From JAALLB01 sp964502215 (GTDB lineage: Bacteria; Pseudomonadota; Alphaproteobacteria; Rhizobiales; Rhizobiaceae): a stretch of DNA of 64,000 bases. This document shows, piece after piece, positions 8,617 through 17,515 of the stretch. The notes under the pieces were generated by a model that worked only from the letters and a program-made list of their open reading frames with translations, had not been told where the DNA came from and did not search any database. Numbering within the stretch: the stretch's first letter is position 1; every line of letters starts with the position of its first letter. Both the position numbers and the translations under genes were made by a program. The DNA is taken from positions 1 through 64,000 of the forward strand of contig CAZCUN010000008.1 in assembly GCA_964502215.1 (NCBI GenBank). Reading direction: 5' to 3'.

Positions 8617-9845
8617 TGTCTCTTAATGCGCTTATACCCGCGGATGAAGCTCTCGAGATTGTTTTATCTGATGTAACTCCTATAGGACATGAATCTCTCA
8701 CATTAAGACAAGCAGCTAACAAAACGCTTGCGACTGATCTTGTATCTTTAAGAACACACCCCCCCTTTGATGCATCTGCGATGGATGGTTACGCCGTTTT
8801 GCAATCTGATGTAACGACCCTACCCGCAACGCTTAATGTCATTGGTGAATCCAAAGCTGGAACGCCTTTTGATATGCTTGTTAAACAAGGCGAAGCGGTT
8901 CGTATTTTTACTGGTGCAGTTGTGCCACAAGGTGCAGATACGATTATCATTCAAGAAAATACGAATATGAGTGATGGTAGCGTTGAAGTTTTGACAGGCT
9001 GTCCAAAGGGGAAATTTATCCGTAATGCAGGGTTGGATTTTTCAAATGGCGATACTTTGCTTAAAGCAGGCGAGCAACTTACACCTTACCGTTTAGCGCT
9101 TGCAGCTTCTATGAATCACGCGCGCGTTTCTGTCTATAAAGAAGCAAAAGTTGCACTTATATCAACGGGTGATGAGTTGGTAATGCCTGGAGAAGCAACG
9201 CAACCAGGGCAAATTATTGCTTCAAATACATTTGGCATTGCAGCAAGTATTGAAAATTGTGGCGCTGAGGTTTTTGACCTTGGTATCGCAGGCGATACAC
9301 GTGATGCGCTTAGAGCCAAAATAATAGAAGCAATTACCGTTGGCTCTGATGTTATCGTTACAACTGGCGGCGCCTCAGTTGGTGATCATGATTTAGTATT
9401 ACCAGTCGCACAAGAAATTGGCTTTGAATTTGAAATTACAAAAATTGCTATGCGGCCCGGAAAACCATTTTTGTTTGGTCGCTTTAAACATAAAGGCAAA
9501 ACTATTTATCTAACTGGTCTTGCTGGCAATCCAGTTTCATCACTGGTTGCTTTTAATGTTTTTGTGAAACCACTCTTGCAAAAATTATCAGGCCAAAACG
9601 CAAGTGCTTTACATCGCGTTCCAGCAATACTGGGTTGTGACTTGGCAGCAAATGATGAACGCGCTGAATATATGCGCGCAACGCTTAGTATATCTAAAGA
9701 TGGACAACGTGTTGCATCCCCATTTAACAAACAAGATTCATCCATGCTTGCAAATTTAGTAAGAGCAGACTGTCTAGTATATCGAGCCGTTAAAGCACCT
9801 GTCGCGAATAAAGGTGATGCCTGTGAAGTTGTGCTTATTAGTTAA
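8616..9845 (+). CDS. moeA: Molybdopterin molybdenumtransferase MoeA
   Basis: MoeA inserts molybdate into adenylylated molybdopterin to complete the molybdenum cofactor. With the start at the ATG overlapping the moaC stop (TAATG) it has 409 residues. An upstream TTG in the same frame is rejected because the overlap matches the pattern of the two preceding genes. Domain order fits the family: an N-terminal HPPFDASAMDGYAV segment, the VRIFTGAVVPQGADTII segment, the molybdopterin-binding core with STGDEL and TTGGASVGDHD, then AMRPGKPFLFGR and LAGNPVSS. The C-terminal beta domain is complete. Its stop overlaps by eight bases the stop of the convergent deacetylase gene. Confidence 0.96.
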   Translation: MSLNALIPADEALEIVLSDVTPIGHESLTLRQAANKTLATDLVSLRTHPPFDASAMDGYAVLQSDVTTLPATLNVIGESKAGTPFDMLVKQGEAVRIFTGAVVPQGADTIIIQENTNMSDGSVEVLTGCPKGKFIRNAGLDFSNGDTLLKAGEQLTPYRLALAASMNHARVSVYKEAKVALISTGDELVMPGEATQPGQIIASNTFGIAASIENCGAEVFDLGIAGDTRDALRAKIIEAITVGSDVIVTTGGASVGDHDLVLPVAQEIGFEFEITKIAMRPGKPFLFGRFKHKGKTIYLTGLAGNPVSSLVAFNVFVKPLLQKLSGQNASALHRVPAILGCDLAANDERAEYMRATLSISKDGQRVASPFNKQDSSMLANLVRADCLVYRAVKAPVANKGDACEVVLIS

Positions 9846-11049
9846 TAATGCGCTTTTTGATTGCAGCTCTAAACGCTTGTTTGTTCTTATTGAACTGCTT
9901 TAGTGCTCTTTCTTTATTACGCGCAAAAGTGTTCTTTTTTGTAAGTTTTACAACCTTCTGAGTTTTAACTTTTCTCTTCTTCTTTCCTGCAACCTGCGAA
10001 ACAACAATACGCTTTTTAACTTTAGCGCGAATTGGATTTTTACGATCTTTAAGCGCCTGCTTTGATACACTCTTTTTCTTGACCTTTTTAACGCTTTTGA
10101 CTTTTTTGATTTTAGTTTTTTGCTTTTTTGTAACAGTCTTACGAAGTTCCCAGTTTTCTGGTTTTGACTTTGCTTTTGCCTTTTGTGTTGTATTGGCTGC
10201 TACAACTATTGGTTTCACAGTCGTTTTTTCTGGTTCTGCACTTGATACTAAGACAGGAGCGACAGGATCTTTACCACCACGACCGCGTATATGAACAACC
10301 TTGTAACCAGCTTTATGCATACGAGTTAAAAGTTGATCTAAACCACGCGCAGTGACTTTTTGGATATCATGCATCAATATGATACCCTTGCCCTTGCGGT
10401 TAAGTTCAGTCATGACGCGGTTTGCCATCGAATTTGGATTGGAAAACTTATAATCAAGGCTGTCTACATCAATTGCAAAGACACCATATCCTAAACGATT
10501 TAAATGCTGATTTACGGTACGGTTTTCTGACAAATATGGAAAACGGAAAAATGGAGCAACATCGCGACCAACTGAACTTTCAATTGCTTTAATGCTTCGA
10601 TTTACATCTGCAATTGCTTGTTTACCACCTACTCTTCCTAGGTTTTTATGGCTGTAGCTGTGTATGCCAACCGTGTGACCTTTGTTTGCTACTTTTCTTG
10701 CTAGCGATGGATGGTTTTTTGCCATCGTTCCAACCATGAAGAACGTAGCTTTTGCGCAATGTTTATCCAGCGTATGTAAAATTTTTGGAGTAATGCTTGG
10801 TATAGGTCCATCATCAAAGGTTAGGACAACTTCTTTATGTTTAAGAAATTGTTGCGCACCGCCATGAGAGTTTCCATAACGCTTTCCACCAGCAGTGTTT
10901 AAACTGACTGTTCTATGTGTACCAATACCCTGCCCACCACGACACGAAGCAGAATGAGCTTCATTGACTGAATGGCTTGTATTGATACCAACTGCTGTCA
11001 AAGCAATAATTGAACAGGCTTTCAATGTGGCTAAAATGGAATTACGCAT
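9838..11049 (-). CDS. Polysaccharide deacetylase family protein with lysine-rich C-terminal tail
   Basis: This is a NodB-type (carbohydrate esterase 4) polysaccharide deacetylase, probably secreted or anchored by a hydrophobic N-terminus (about residues 5-22) and acting on an envelope or extracellular polysaccharide; the substrate is unknown. Motif 1 is LTFDDGP (Asp79, Asp80), the zinc ligands are in HSYSH (His130, His134), RFPY follows near 169, and LMHD is the late motif. The start is the ATG preceded by GGAG eight bases upstream; a TTG four codons earlier is less likely. The last roughly 110 residues are extremely basic, with dozens of Lys and almost no acidic residues, unlike a normal CE4 enzyme. 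That tail may bind anionic polymers such as lipopolysaccharide, peptidoglycan or DNA. Confidence 0.85.
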   Translation of the reverse strand: MRNSILATLKACSIIALTAVGINTSHSVNEAHSASCRGGQGIGTHRTVSLNTAGGKRYGNSHGGAQQFLKHKEVVLTFDDGPIPSITPKILHTLDKHCAKATFFMVGTMAKNHPSLARKVANKGHTVGIHSYSHKNLGRVGGKQAIADVNRSIKAIESSVGRDVAPFFRFPYLSENRTVNQHLNRLGYGVFAIDVDSLDYKFSNPNSMANRVMTELNRKGKGIILMHDIQKVTARGLDQLLTRMHKAGYKVVHIRGRGGKDPVAPVLVSSAEPEKTTVKPIVVAANTTQKAKAKSKPENWELRKTVTKKQKTKIKKVKSVKKVKKKSVSKQALKDRKNPIRAKVKKRIVVSQVAGKKKRKVKTQKVVKLTKKNTFARNKERALKQFNKNKQAFRAAIKKRIIN

Positions 11050-11206
11050 TACTATCTCCAAACTACTGGAGATAAATTGTCATGCATCAATTACTAAATA
11101 GACTAATGAATTCAGATAGTTTTGAGTATGGTTAACAAAGCACAAACGCCATACTCATTTGTTTACCAATTTAAAACTGGGCATTAATTGAAAATTTACA
11201 CTTGCG

Positions 11207-11221
11207 GAACATAGTGAGAAC
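11207..11221 (-). promoter_or_regulatory. LexA-binding SOS box 1 upstream of lexA
   Basis: GAAC, seven bases, GAAC: the reverse complement of the alphaproteobacterial SOS operator GTTC-N7-GTTC. It lies between a weak -35 (TTGCGG at 11202-11207) and a good -10 (GATAAT at 11227-11232, 19-base spacer), so bound LexA would block the lexA promoter. Confidence 0.8.
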
Positions 11222-11232
11222 ATGTAGATAAT

Positions 11233-11247
11233 GTTCTACATTTGTTT
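11233..11247 (+). promoter_or_regulatory. Second, slightly degenerate SOS box upstream of lexA
   Basis: GTTC, seven bases, GTTT, eleven bases after the first box and immediately after the putative -10 element. One mismatch from the perfect direct repeat suggests a weaker site that supports autoregulation of lexA together with the first box. Confidence 0.6.
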
Positions 11248-11318
11248 CACTGATGATTCTTGATCAATTATTTTGATAGAAAAATAATTTTCAAGTAATC
11301 GTATGAAAGGTTGACCTA

Positions 11319-12062
11319 ATGCTTACAAAAAAACAGCAACTTTTATTGCAATTTATACACGAACGTTTGCAAGCTGAAGGTGTTCCGCCCTCTTTTGACG
11401 AAATGAAAGATGCCTTAGATTTAAAGTCTAAGTCTGGTATTCACCGTTTGATAACAGCCCTTGAAGAACGTGGCTTTATTAAGCGTTTGCCAAACCGTGC
11501 ACGCGCCTTGGAAGTTATCAAAATGCCTGAAGCTTGGGCAACCCCTGAAGAGCCAATTGGTACATCAAGTGTTATACAAGCTGATTTTGGTTCAAACCGG
11601 GGTGGCTCAGGCTCAAATTCCACTAATAATGTGACGCCTTTTCCCAATGCTCAAACTGCAAACGATGACACACCTTCTGGTTTTAGTGTTCCTGTTATGG
11701 GCAAAATTGCGGCTGGTGTTCCAATTGCAGCTATTCAAGATATCACGCACTCTGTAACAGTTTCTCCTGATATGATTGGGAATGGTGAGCATTATGCTCT
11801 TACAGTTGAGGGCGACTCTATGATTGAAGCTGGTATTCTTGATGGTGACACTGTGATTATTCGCCACGCAGCAACAGCTCGTGGTGGTGAGATCGTTGTT
11901 GCGCTAGTTGATGATGAAGAAGCTACGCTTAAAACATTTAGAAAAAATGGAAATGAAATAGCACTTGAAGCTGCAAATCCTGCACATCCCACCCGTACAT
12001 TTACATCTGATCGGATAAAAGTTCAGGGTAAATTAGTCGGGCTTGTTCGCCAGTATCATTAA
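11319..12062 (+). CDS. lexA: LexA repressor, SOS regulator
   Basis: LexA represses the DNA-damage (SOS) regulon and cleaves itself when RecA filaments form. The 247-residue protein is a complete alphaproteobacterial LexA: a winged helix-turn-helix domain in residues 1-65 (PSFDEMKDALDLKSKSGIHR recognition region), a long hinge of about 50 residues rich in Ser, Asn and Gly, and an S24 peptidase domain. The cleavage site is Ala132-Gly133 (KIAAGVP), the nucleophile Ser167 (GDSM) and the general base Lys205 (ATLKTF). An AAAGG ribosome-binding site precedes the ATG. Two SOS boxes upstream indicate autoregulation. Its stop codon overlaps the stop of convergent comEC. Confidence 0.97.
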   Translation: MLTKKQQLLLQFIHERLQAEGVPPSFDEMKDALDLKSKSGIHRLITALEERGFIKRLPNRARALEVIKMPEAWATPEEPIGTSSVIQADFGSNRGGSGSNSTNNVTPFPNAQTANDDTPSGFSVPVMGKIAAGVPIAAIQDITHSVTVSPDMIGNGEHYALTVEGDSMIEAGILDGDTVIIRHAATARGGEIVVALVDDEEATLKTFRKNGNEIALEAANPAHPTRTFTSDRIKVQGKLVGLVRQYH

Positions 12063-14398
12063 AATAAGTTTGAATCATCTGGATGTTTAACATGGCGATG
12101 CCAAGGTCTTGAGGCTTCTGGCAGGGCTTTTTTCACTGTAATTTTTGCAAGGGCTTTAGATTTGGTTTTTTTAATTTCATTATTTGCGTTTTGTTTTACT
12201 GTATTAATATATAACGCATGCGTTCCAAAACGCTCAAAATCATAACGTTTTAAAACAAAGCTTGGAGTGCGGTTTTTACAATTTACCCACCATAGTCTTG
12301 GGGCAATTAAAATATCAGATCTTTGACAGGATGATTGCAATAAATCTGGGTTATAAACTACGTGTAGTATTTGGCTAGTTGGTAACACAACAATACAACG
12401 TTCTCGATTACACTGGTCTTTGTTTAGATTAAGCTTCTCAGCTTTCCCACCTGACCAAGCCTTCAACCAAATACCTTGTACAAATTTACTTCCTCTTGGA
12501 TATAAGAGTCCGAGTTTTTCCCGTTCAGTTTTGATTGCAATTGCACGACCGTTTTCTGAAATAATGACATCTGGTATTTTTGTATTTTGAAAGGCAAATG
12601 GCAAAGCCAATAAGGGTAATATTGAAATGTAACGAAGCTTAGTTTTAAACATACATATCGTTATCAAAAATATTGCAAAAAGAAATATAGCGCTTAATTT
12701 TAATAAACCAGTATTACCATTCGGTGAAATGCTTTCTACCCAACGAGAAATACCAACTACCCATTCAATTCCATAAGACACAGAGATTAGTGGTATAAAT
12801 TCCAAACCGTATGGCATAAGCAAAATTGAGAATAAGACGAATGGCATAATGACAATGCTAACAACTGGCATCGCAATCAAGTTTGCAAGTAATCCCAATG
12901 GTGCGACTTGATGAAAATGCCAAGCAGAAATAAAAGCAGTTGCAGTTCCCGCAATCAAACTTGTTACAGCAATGCCGCCAAAATAAACAAAGATACTTGA
13001 GCTAAAAACAGCAAAGGGATTTGTTTTAATTGGTATAAATTGTGTATCAGATTTTAACTTTCGCCTCTTGTTTATTGCCTCATAGCCTGCAACCAAAGCT
13101 GTTACGGCTGCAAATGACATTTGAAACCCTGGCGATAAAAGACTTTGTGGATTAAGACATAAAATTATAACAGCTGAAATCGCAACGCTTCTCATTGTTA
13201 TCGCACGACGATCCATTAAGACGGCAAGTAACATAACACAAATCATGACCCAAGCACGTTGCGTTGCTATGCCAGCACCTGACAACATTAAATAGGTTGT
13301 TGCACTGATGAAACCTGCTGCTACAGACCATTTCTTGATTGGATAACGCAATGCGATGGTGGATATATTTACCAGTAAAAACCTTATTCCCCATATAACT
13401 GTTAATGTTACGAGTGCCATATGAAGACCAGATATTGCTAGGATATGTGCAAGCCCTGTCTTACGTAAACTTTCTTGAATATCTTCAGGAATATAAGTCT
13501 TATTACCTGTCACCAATGCAACAGCAATTTTTCCTGTGTTATTTGGCATAGAGTTTAACAATCGCTGCTCAACACTTAGACGCATTTTATTCACTTGAAT
13601 TGTAAACTTTTCACCAAGACTGGGGGCGATATTTATAGTCCCCTTAGATGGTTTCCCCATAAAAAAACCACTCCCACCCATGCCCTTATGCCAAGCAAAA
13701 AATGAAAAATCATACCCATTAGGATAAACAGGTCCAGACACGGGCTGAAGGCGTGCTAATCCCTTAATGCTTTCTCCCGGCAAGAATGCTTGATGCTTAG
13801 CTATAGAAGATAATCTAATGCGCTTTGGCAATTCTTGTTTTACGATTTCACCTAATTTTGTAGGTCTAACAAGATAGCGCAACGCCCCTCTTCTACTTCG
13901 GTCGACACCTAAAACTAATCCTTCAAGGTCTACCGTTATTTGTCGTTCAAGCATAGGCGTTTGATGGTTCAATGTTGCTAATTGAGCAACCAGCATACCC
14001 GTTACAACCATTGTAATAGATGTAAGACTAAGAGATAAAAAACTTTGCGTTGCCAATCGCCAAATACAAACAGCGAGTACTGTAACAGTAAGGATAAGTG
14101 CCAAAAGTGAAGGTTCTGCTGGAATGCTAAAATAAATAAGAATACCGAACCCAAGAAAAACAGGCAGCAAATTAACACTCAAACCCGTTTCAAGCTCATG
14201 GTTTATTTGGCTAGAAATTGTATCTTTAAAATCAAGAATACTGTTCGAAAAAATATAACGATAGCGGCTTATAGGCGAATAGGATTGCTTAGCAGGAAGT
14301 TGACCTTCTCCTTGCCTAAACCATATTTTTTGCTTCAGATGCCGTGACGTCTCTTCTTCATTCTTTTTCTGGACGCCTGGCATTTGTTCATTCGCCAA
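12059..14398 (-). CDS. comEC: ComEC/Rec2-family DNA uptake channel protein
   Basis: ComEC forms the inner-membrane channel that takes up single-stranded DNA in natural transformation. The 779-residue protein shows an N-terminal pair of membrane spans (about 70-110), a DUF4131-like soluble domain (about 130-270) and the competence domain with the hallmark HILAISGLHMALV segment, followed by about eight membrane spans. The C-terminal roughly 170 residues occupy the place of the metallo-beta-lactamase domain, but the HxHxDH zinc motif is not visible, so that domain looks degenerate or absent, as often seen in this group. The frame starts at a TTG with AGGG upstream; an ATG five codons later is an alternative. 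The order lexA-comEC-gltX is typical of Rhizobiales. Confidence 0.92.
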   Translation of the reverse strand: MANEQMPGVQKKNEEETSRHLKQKIWFRQGEGQLPAKQSYSPISRYRYIFSNSILDFKDTISSQINHELETGLSVNLLPVFLGFGILIYFSIPAEPSLLALILTVTVLAVCIWRLATQSFLSLSLTSITMVVTGMLVAQLATLNHQTPMLERQITVDLEGLVLGVDRSRRGALRYLVRPTKLGEIVKQELPKRIRLSSIAKHQAFLPGESIKGLARLQPVSGPVYPNGYDFSFFAWHKGMGGSGFFMGKPSKGTINIAPSLGEKFTIQVNKMRLSVEQRLLNSMPNNTGKIAVALVTGNKTYIPEDIQESLRKTGLAHILAISGLHMALVTLTVIWGIRFLLVNISTIALRYPIKKWSVAAGFISATTYLMLSGAGIATQRAWVMICVMLLAVLMDRRAITMRSVAISAVIILCLNPQSLLSPGFQMSFAAVTALVAGYEAINKRRKLKSDTQFIPIKTNPFAVFSSSIFVYFGGIAVTSLIAGTATAFISAWHFHQVAPLGLLANLIAMPVVSIVIMPFVLFSILLMPYGLEFIPLISVSYGIEWVVGISRWVESISPNGNTGLLKLSAIFLFAIFLITICMFKTKLRYISILPLLALPFAFQNTKIPDVIISENGRAIAIKTEREKLGLLYPRGSKFVQGIWLKAWSGGKAEKLNLNKDQCNRERCIVVLPTSQILHVVYNPDLLQSSCQRSDILIAPRLWWVNCKNRTPSFVLKRYDFERFGTHALYINTVKQNANNEIKKTKSKALAKITVKKALPEASRPWHRHVKHPDDSNLF

Positions 14399-14524
14399 AC
14401 CAGACCCTGCTTTATCTACTTGTCTCTTTTACTCATTGTGTTAAATGAGCAATACCTTCATCAAATAGATAAATTGAGCTAACTGCAAGTTTATCACGTG
14501 GTTCATTAAGCGAGTACTATACCT

Positions 14525-15949
14525 ATGACGAAAGCTGTCGTTACAAGATTTGCCCCATCTCCTACTGGATACTTACATATTGGCGGTGCGAGAACTGCAC
14601 TGTTTAATTGGCTTTATGCGAAAGCCAATAATGGCAAAATGCTATTGCGCATTGAAGACACAGATCGCAAACGCTCGAGTGATGATGCTATCGTAGCTAT
14701 AAAAGACGGCCTTTCTTGGCTAGGTCTTAATTGGGATGGCGATGCTATTTCACAATATGCAAGAGCAGATCGCCACCGTGCCATAGCCCATGAAATGGTC
14801 GAGAATGGTTCAGCCTATAAATGCTATTGCACACCTGAAGAAATTGCTGTTATGCGCGAAAAAGCACAAGCTGCTGGTTTGCCAACGCATTATGATGGTA
14901 CTTGGCGCAACCGTGACACAAATTTAGCTCCTAAAGACGCACCATATGTAATTCGTTTAAGAGCACCAATAGATGGGGAGACGATTGTTGACGATCAAGT
15001 TCAAGGCGTTGTGAAGTTTCCTAACAAAGACTTGGATGATTTAATTTTACTGCGCTCAGACGGCAACCCAACTTACATGCTCGCTGTCGTAGTTGATGAT
15101 CATGATATGGAAGTAACACATATTATTCGCGGTGATGATCATCTGATTAATGCAGCGCGCCAAACACTAATTTTCAAGGGCATGAATTGGGATGTTCCGA
15201 CCATGGCGCATATTCCGCTCATACATGGTGCCGATGGTGCAAAACTCTCTAAGCGCCATGGCGCAACCGGTGCAGAGAAATACCGTGAAATGGGCTACCT
15301 TCCCGCAGCACTTCGCAACTATCTTGTAAAACTTGGATGGTCACATGGGGATGATGAAATTATATCAACGGAACAAATGATTGAATGGTTTGGTTTTTCT
15401 GGCATGAACAAAGCGGCTGCACGATTTGATTTCACAAAACTTGAAGCAATAAATGCACAATACATACGTGAAACCGATGATGAAGAGCTTATTGAATACT
15501 TTAAAAATATTGCTGATGAAATTGATGGTGGAAAGTTTATAGTTGATAATTTAAATGAACAAACAAGTGCCATGTTATTAAAAGCAATGCCAGCGTTGAA
15601 AGAACGCTCAAAAACCATAGTAGCTCTGGCGCAAAGTGCAGCATTTATATTTGAAAAACTACCTTTGCCCATGGAAGAAAAAGCGGCGGCTCTTTTAGAC
15701 GAAGATGGAATTTTAGTTGTAAAAAATATTTTGCCAAAATTTCAAAAACTGGAAAATTGGTCTGCAGAAACCGTAGAAGCTTGCATTCGCAATTATGCAG
15801 AAGAATATGATTTAAAGCTTGGTAAGGTTGCGCAACCAATTCGCGCTGCACTAACAGGAAAAGCTACTTCACCGGGTGCTTTTGATGTTTTACAAATCTT
15901 AGGACAAAAAGAGACTTTGTCTAGACTGACAAGCATTACAAAAATCTAA
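14525..15949 (+). CDS. gltX: Glutamyl-tRNA synthetase
   Basis: GltX charges tRNA with glutamate; in most alphaproteobacteria it also makes Glu-tRNA(Gln) for the amidotransferase route. At 474 residues it is a standard class I enzyme. The HIGH-type motif is in PSPTGYLHIGGARTALFNW near the N-terminus, KLSKRHG is the KMSKS-type loop, and the anticodon-binding helical domain fills the C-terminal third. It is divergent from comEC, with a 126-base shared promoter region, and precedes gltA. An alphaproteobacterium may have a second GltX copy elsewhere; which one this is cannot be told here. Confidence 0.96.
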   Translation: MTKAVVTRFAPSPTGYLHIGGARTALFNWLYAKANNGKMLLRIEDTDRKRSSDDAIVAIKDGLSWLGLNWDGDAISQYARADRHRAIAHEMVENGSAYKCYCTPEEIAVMREKAQAAGLPTHYDGTWRNRDTNLAPKDAPYVIRLRAPIDGETIVDDQVQGVVKFPNKDLDDLILLRSDGNPTYMLAVVVDDHDMEVTHIIRGDDHLINAARQTLIFKGMNWDVPTMAHIPLIHGADGAKLSKRHGATGAEKYREMGYLPAALRNYLVKLGWSHGDDEIISTEQMIEWFGFSGMNKAAARFDFTKLEAINAQYIRETDDEELIEYFKNIADEIDGGKFIVDNLNEQTSAMLLKAMPALKERSKTIVALAQSAAFIFEKLPLPMEEKAAALLDEDGILVVKNILPKFQKLENWSAETVEACIRNYAEEYDLKLGKVAQPIRAALTGKATSPGAFDVLQILGQKETLSRLTSITKI

Positions 15950-16080
15950 ATGAACAATAAAATTTCGCCTATTTGTGACCAAGGTCGTACTTGTATCATG
16001 CGGATAAATAATATAGCTAATACTTACAAAATGCATCCCTCCCTGGCGGCATAGATTTAAAAACAAGCAACTTAATGTTT

Positions 16081-16097
16081 GAAGAAATATATTCTTC
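16081..16097. other. Short palindrome upstream of gltA
   Basis: A perfect inverted repeat, GAAGAA, five bases, TTCTTC, lies 78 bases before the gltA ATG in the 225-base gap between gltX and gltA. It could be an operator for a dimeric regulator or simply a chance palindrome. The rest of the gap shows no other clear element. Confidence 0.25.
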
Positions 16098-16174
16098 GAC
16101 CGCGAGCCTTAGGTTATCAAAAAGTGATATTAAGGCTTTGCACAAAGATAAGCTGCAATTTGAAAGGACAGAAA

Positions 16175-17464
16175 ATGGCAAACGACAAGGCAACTCTGAA
16201 CATTGGAGATAAAAGCTGGGATTTTTCTGTTCGTCAGGCAAGTGTTGGCCCTGATATCATTGATATTGGTTCACTTTATAAAGAAACAGGCGCTTTTACT
16301 TTTGACCCTGGTTTCACATCAACAGCTTCTTGTGAAAGTGACATTACATTCATTGATGGTGATAAAGGTATTCTTCTTCACCGCGGTTACGCAATAGATG
16401 AGTTAGCCGACAAAGGTGACTTTCTTGAAACTTGCTACCTACTTTTATACGGTGAATTGCCAAATAAGGCTGAAGGCGATGCATTTCGCAATCGCATAAC
16501 GATGCATACTATGGTGCATGAACAAATGAACCGTTTTTATACGGGGTTTCGTCGTGATGCACACCCAATGGCTATTATGTGTGGTGTTGTTGGCGCTCTA
16601 TCTGCATTTTACCACGATTCAACCGATATTTCAGATGAAAAACAACGTATGATCGCTTCTATGCGTATGATTGCCAAAATGCCAACTCTTGCGGCTATGG
16701 CGCATAAATATCATATTGGTCAACCTTTCGTGCAGCCGCGTAATGATCTTGATTACTCATCAAACTTTTTGCGCATGTGCTTTGCTGTTCCTACAGAAGA
16801 ATACAAAATTAATCCTGTGTTGGCTCGTGCAATGGATAAAATCTTTACACTTCATGCAGATCATGAACAAAACGCTTCCACATCAACTGTTCGTCTTGCA
16901 GGATCATCTGGTGCAAATCCATTTGCCTGTATTGCCGCTGGCATTGCTTGCCTCTGGGGGCCAGCTCACGGTGGCGCAAACGAAGCAGCATTAAATATGC
17001 TACAGGAAATTGGTACCGTAGATCGCATCCCTGAATATGTAAAAAGAGCAAAAGACAAACAAGATCCATTCCGTCTTATGGGCTTTGGACACCGCGTTTA
17101 CAAAAATTATGATCCTCGCGCTAAAATTATGCAACAAACTACGCATGAAGTATTAGCTGAGCTTGGCATCAAAGATGATCCAACTTTAGAAGTTGCAATG
17201 GAGCTTGAGCGTATTGCACTGACTGATGAATATTTTGTAGAGAAAAAACTTTATCCAAACATAGATTTTTACTCAGGCATTACACTTCGTGCTCTTGGTT
17301 TCCCAACGAATATGTTCACAGTGTTATTCGCGCTTGCGAGAACTGTTGGCTGGATCGCGCAATGGAAAGAAATGATTGAGGATCCAAAACAGAAAATCGG
17401 GCGTCCACGCCAGCTTTATACTGGACCTACAGCGAGACCTTATGTCGATCTAAAACAACGTTAA
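16175..17464 (+). CDS. gltA: Citrate synthase (type II)
   Basis: GltA condenses acetyl-CoA and oxaloacetate to start the TCA cycle. From the ATG preceded by AAAGGA the protein is 429 residues, the size of the hexameric Gram-negative type; a 32-codon upstream extension of the frame is rejected because it has no ribosome-binding site and no family similarity. Active-site segments are LHADHEQNASTSTVR, the GPAHGGANEAAL histidine, GFGHRVYKNYDPRAKI and DFYSGI with the catalytic Asp. It ends in RPRQLYTGPTAR, as is usual. A strong terminator follows. Confidence 0.98.
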   Translation: MANDKATLNIGDKSWDFSVRQASVGPDIIDIGSLYKETGAFTFDPGFTSTASCESDITFIDGDKGILLHRGYAIDELADKGDFLETCYLLLYGELPNKAEGDAFRNRITMHTMVHEQMNRFYTGFRRDAHPMAIMCGVVGALSAFYHDSTDISDEKQRMIASMRMIAKMPTLAAMAHKYHIGQPFVQPRNDLDYSSNFLRMCFAVPTEEYKINPVLARAMDKIFTLHADHEQNASTSTVRLAGSSGANPFACIAAGIACLWGPAHGGANEAALNMLQEIGTVDRIPEYVKRAKDKQDPFRLMGFGHRVYKNYDPRAKIMQQTTHEVLAELGIKDDPTLEVAMELERIALTDEYFVEKKLYPNIDFYSGITLRALGFPTNMFTVLFALARTVGWIAQWKEMIEDPKQKIGRPRQLYTGPTARPYVDLKQR

Positions 17465-17486
17465 GTTTCTTATCTTGTAAAACTTT

Positions 17487-17515
17487 AAAGGCTAGCTTTT
17501 TGCTAGCCTTTTTTT
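17487..17515 (+). terminator. Intrinsic terminator of gltA
   Basis: A perfect 10-bp stem (AAAGGCTAGC at 17487-17496 and its complement at 17502-17511) with a five-T loop leads into a T run. The T run overlaps the stop codon region of convergent lpxB, so the hairpin sits exactly between the two transcription units. Confidence 0.92.

Noticed and set aside
15950..16054. 34-codon frame starting directly after the gltX stop
   Set aside because: It has no ribosome-binding site or hydrophobic or charged pattern and looks like chance.
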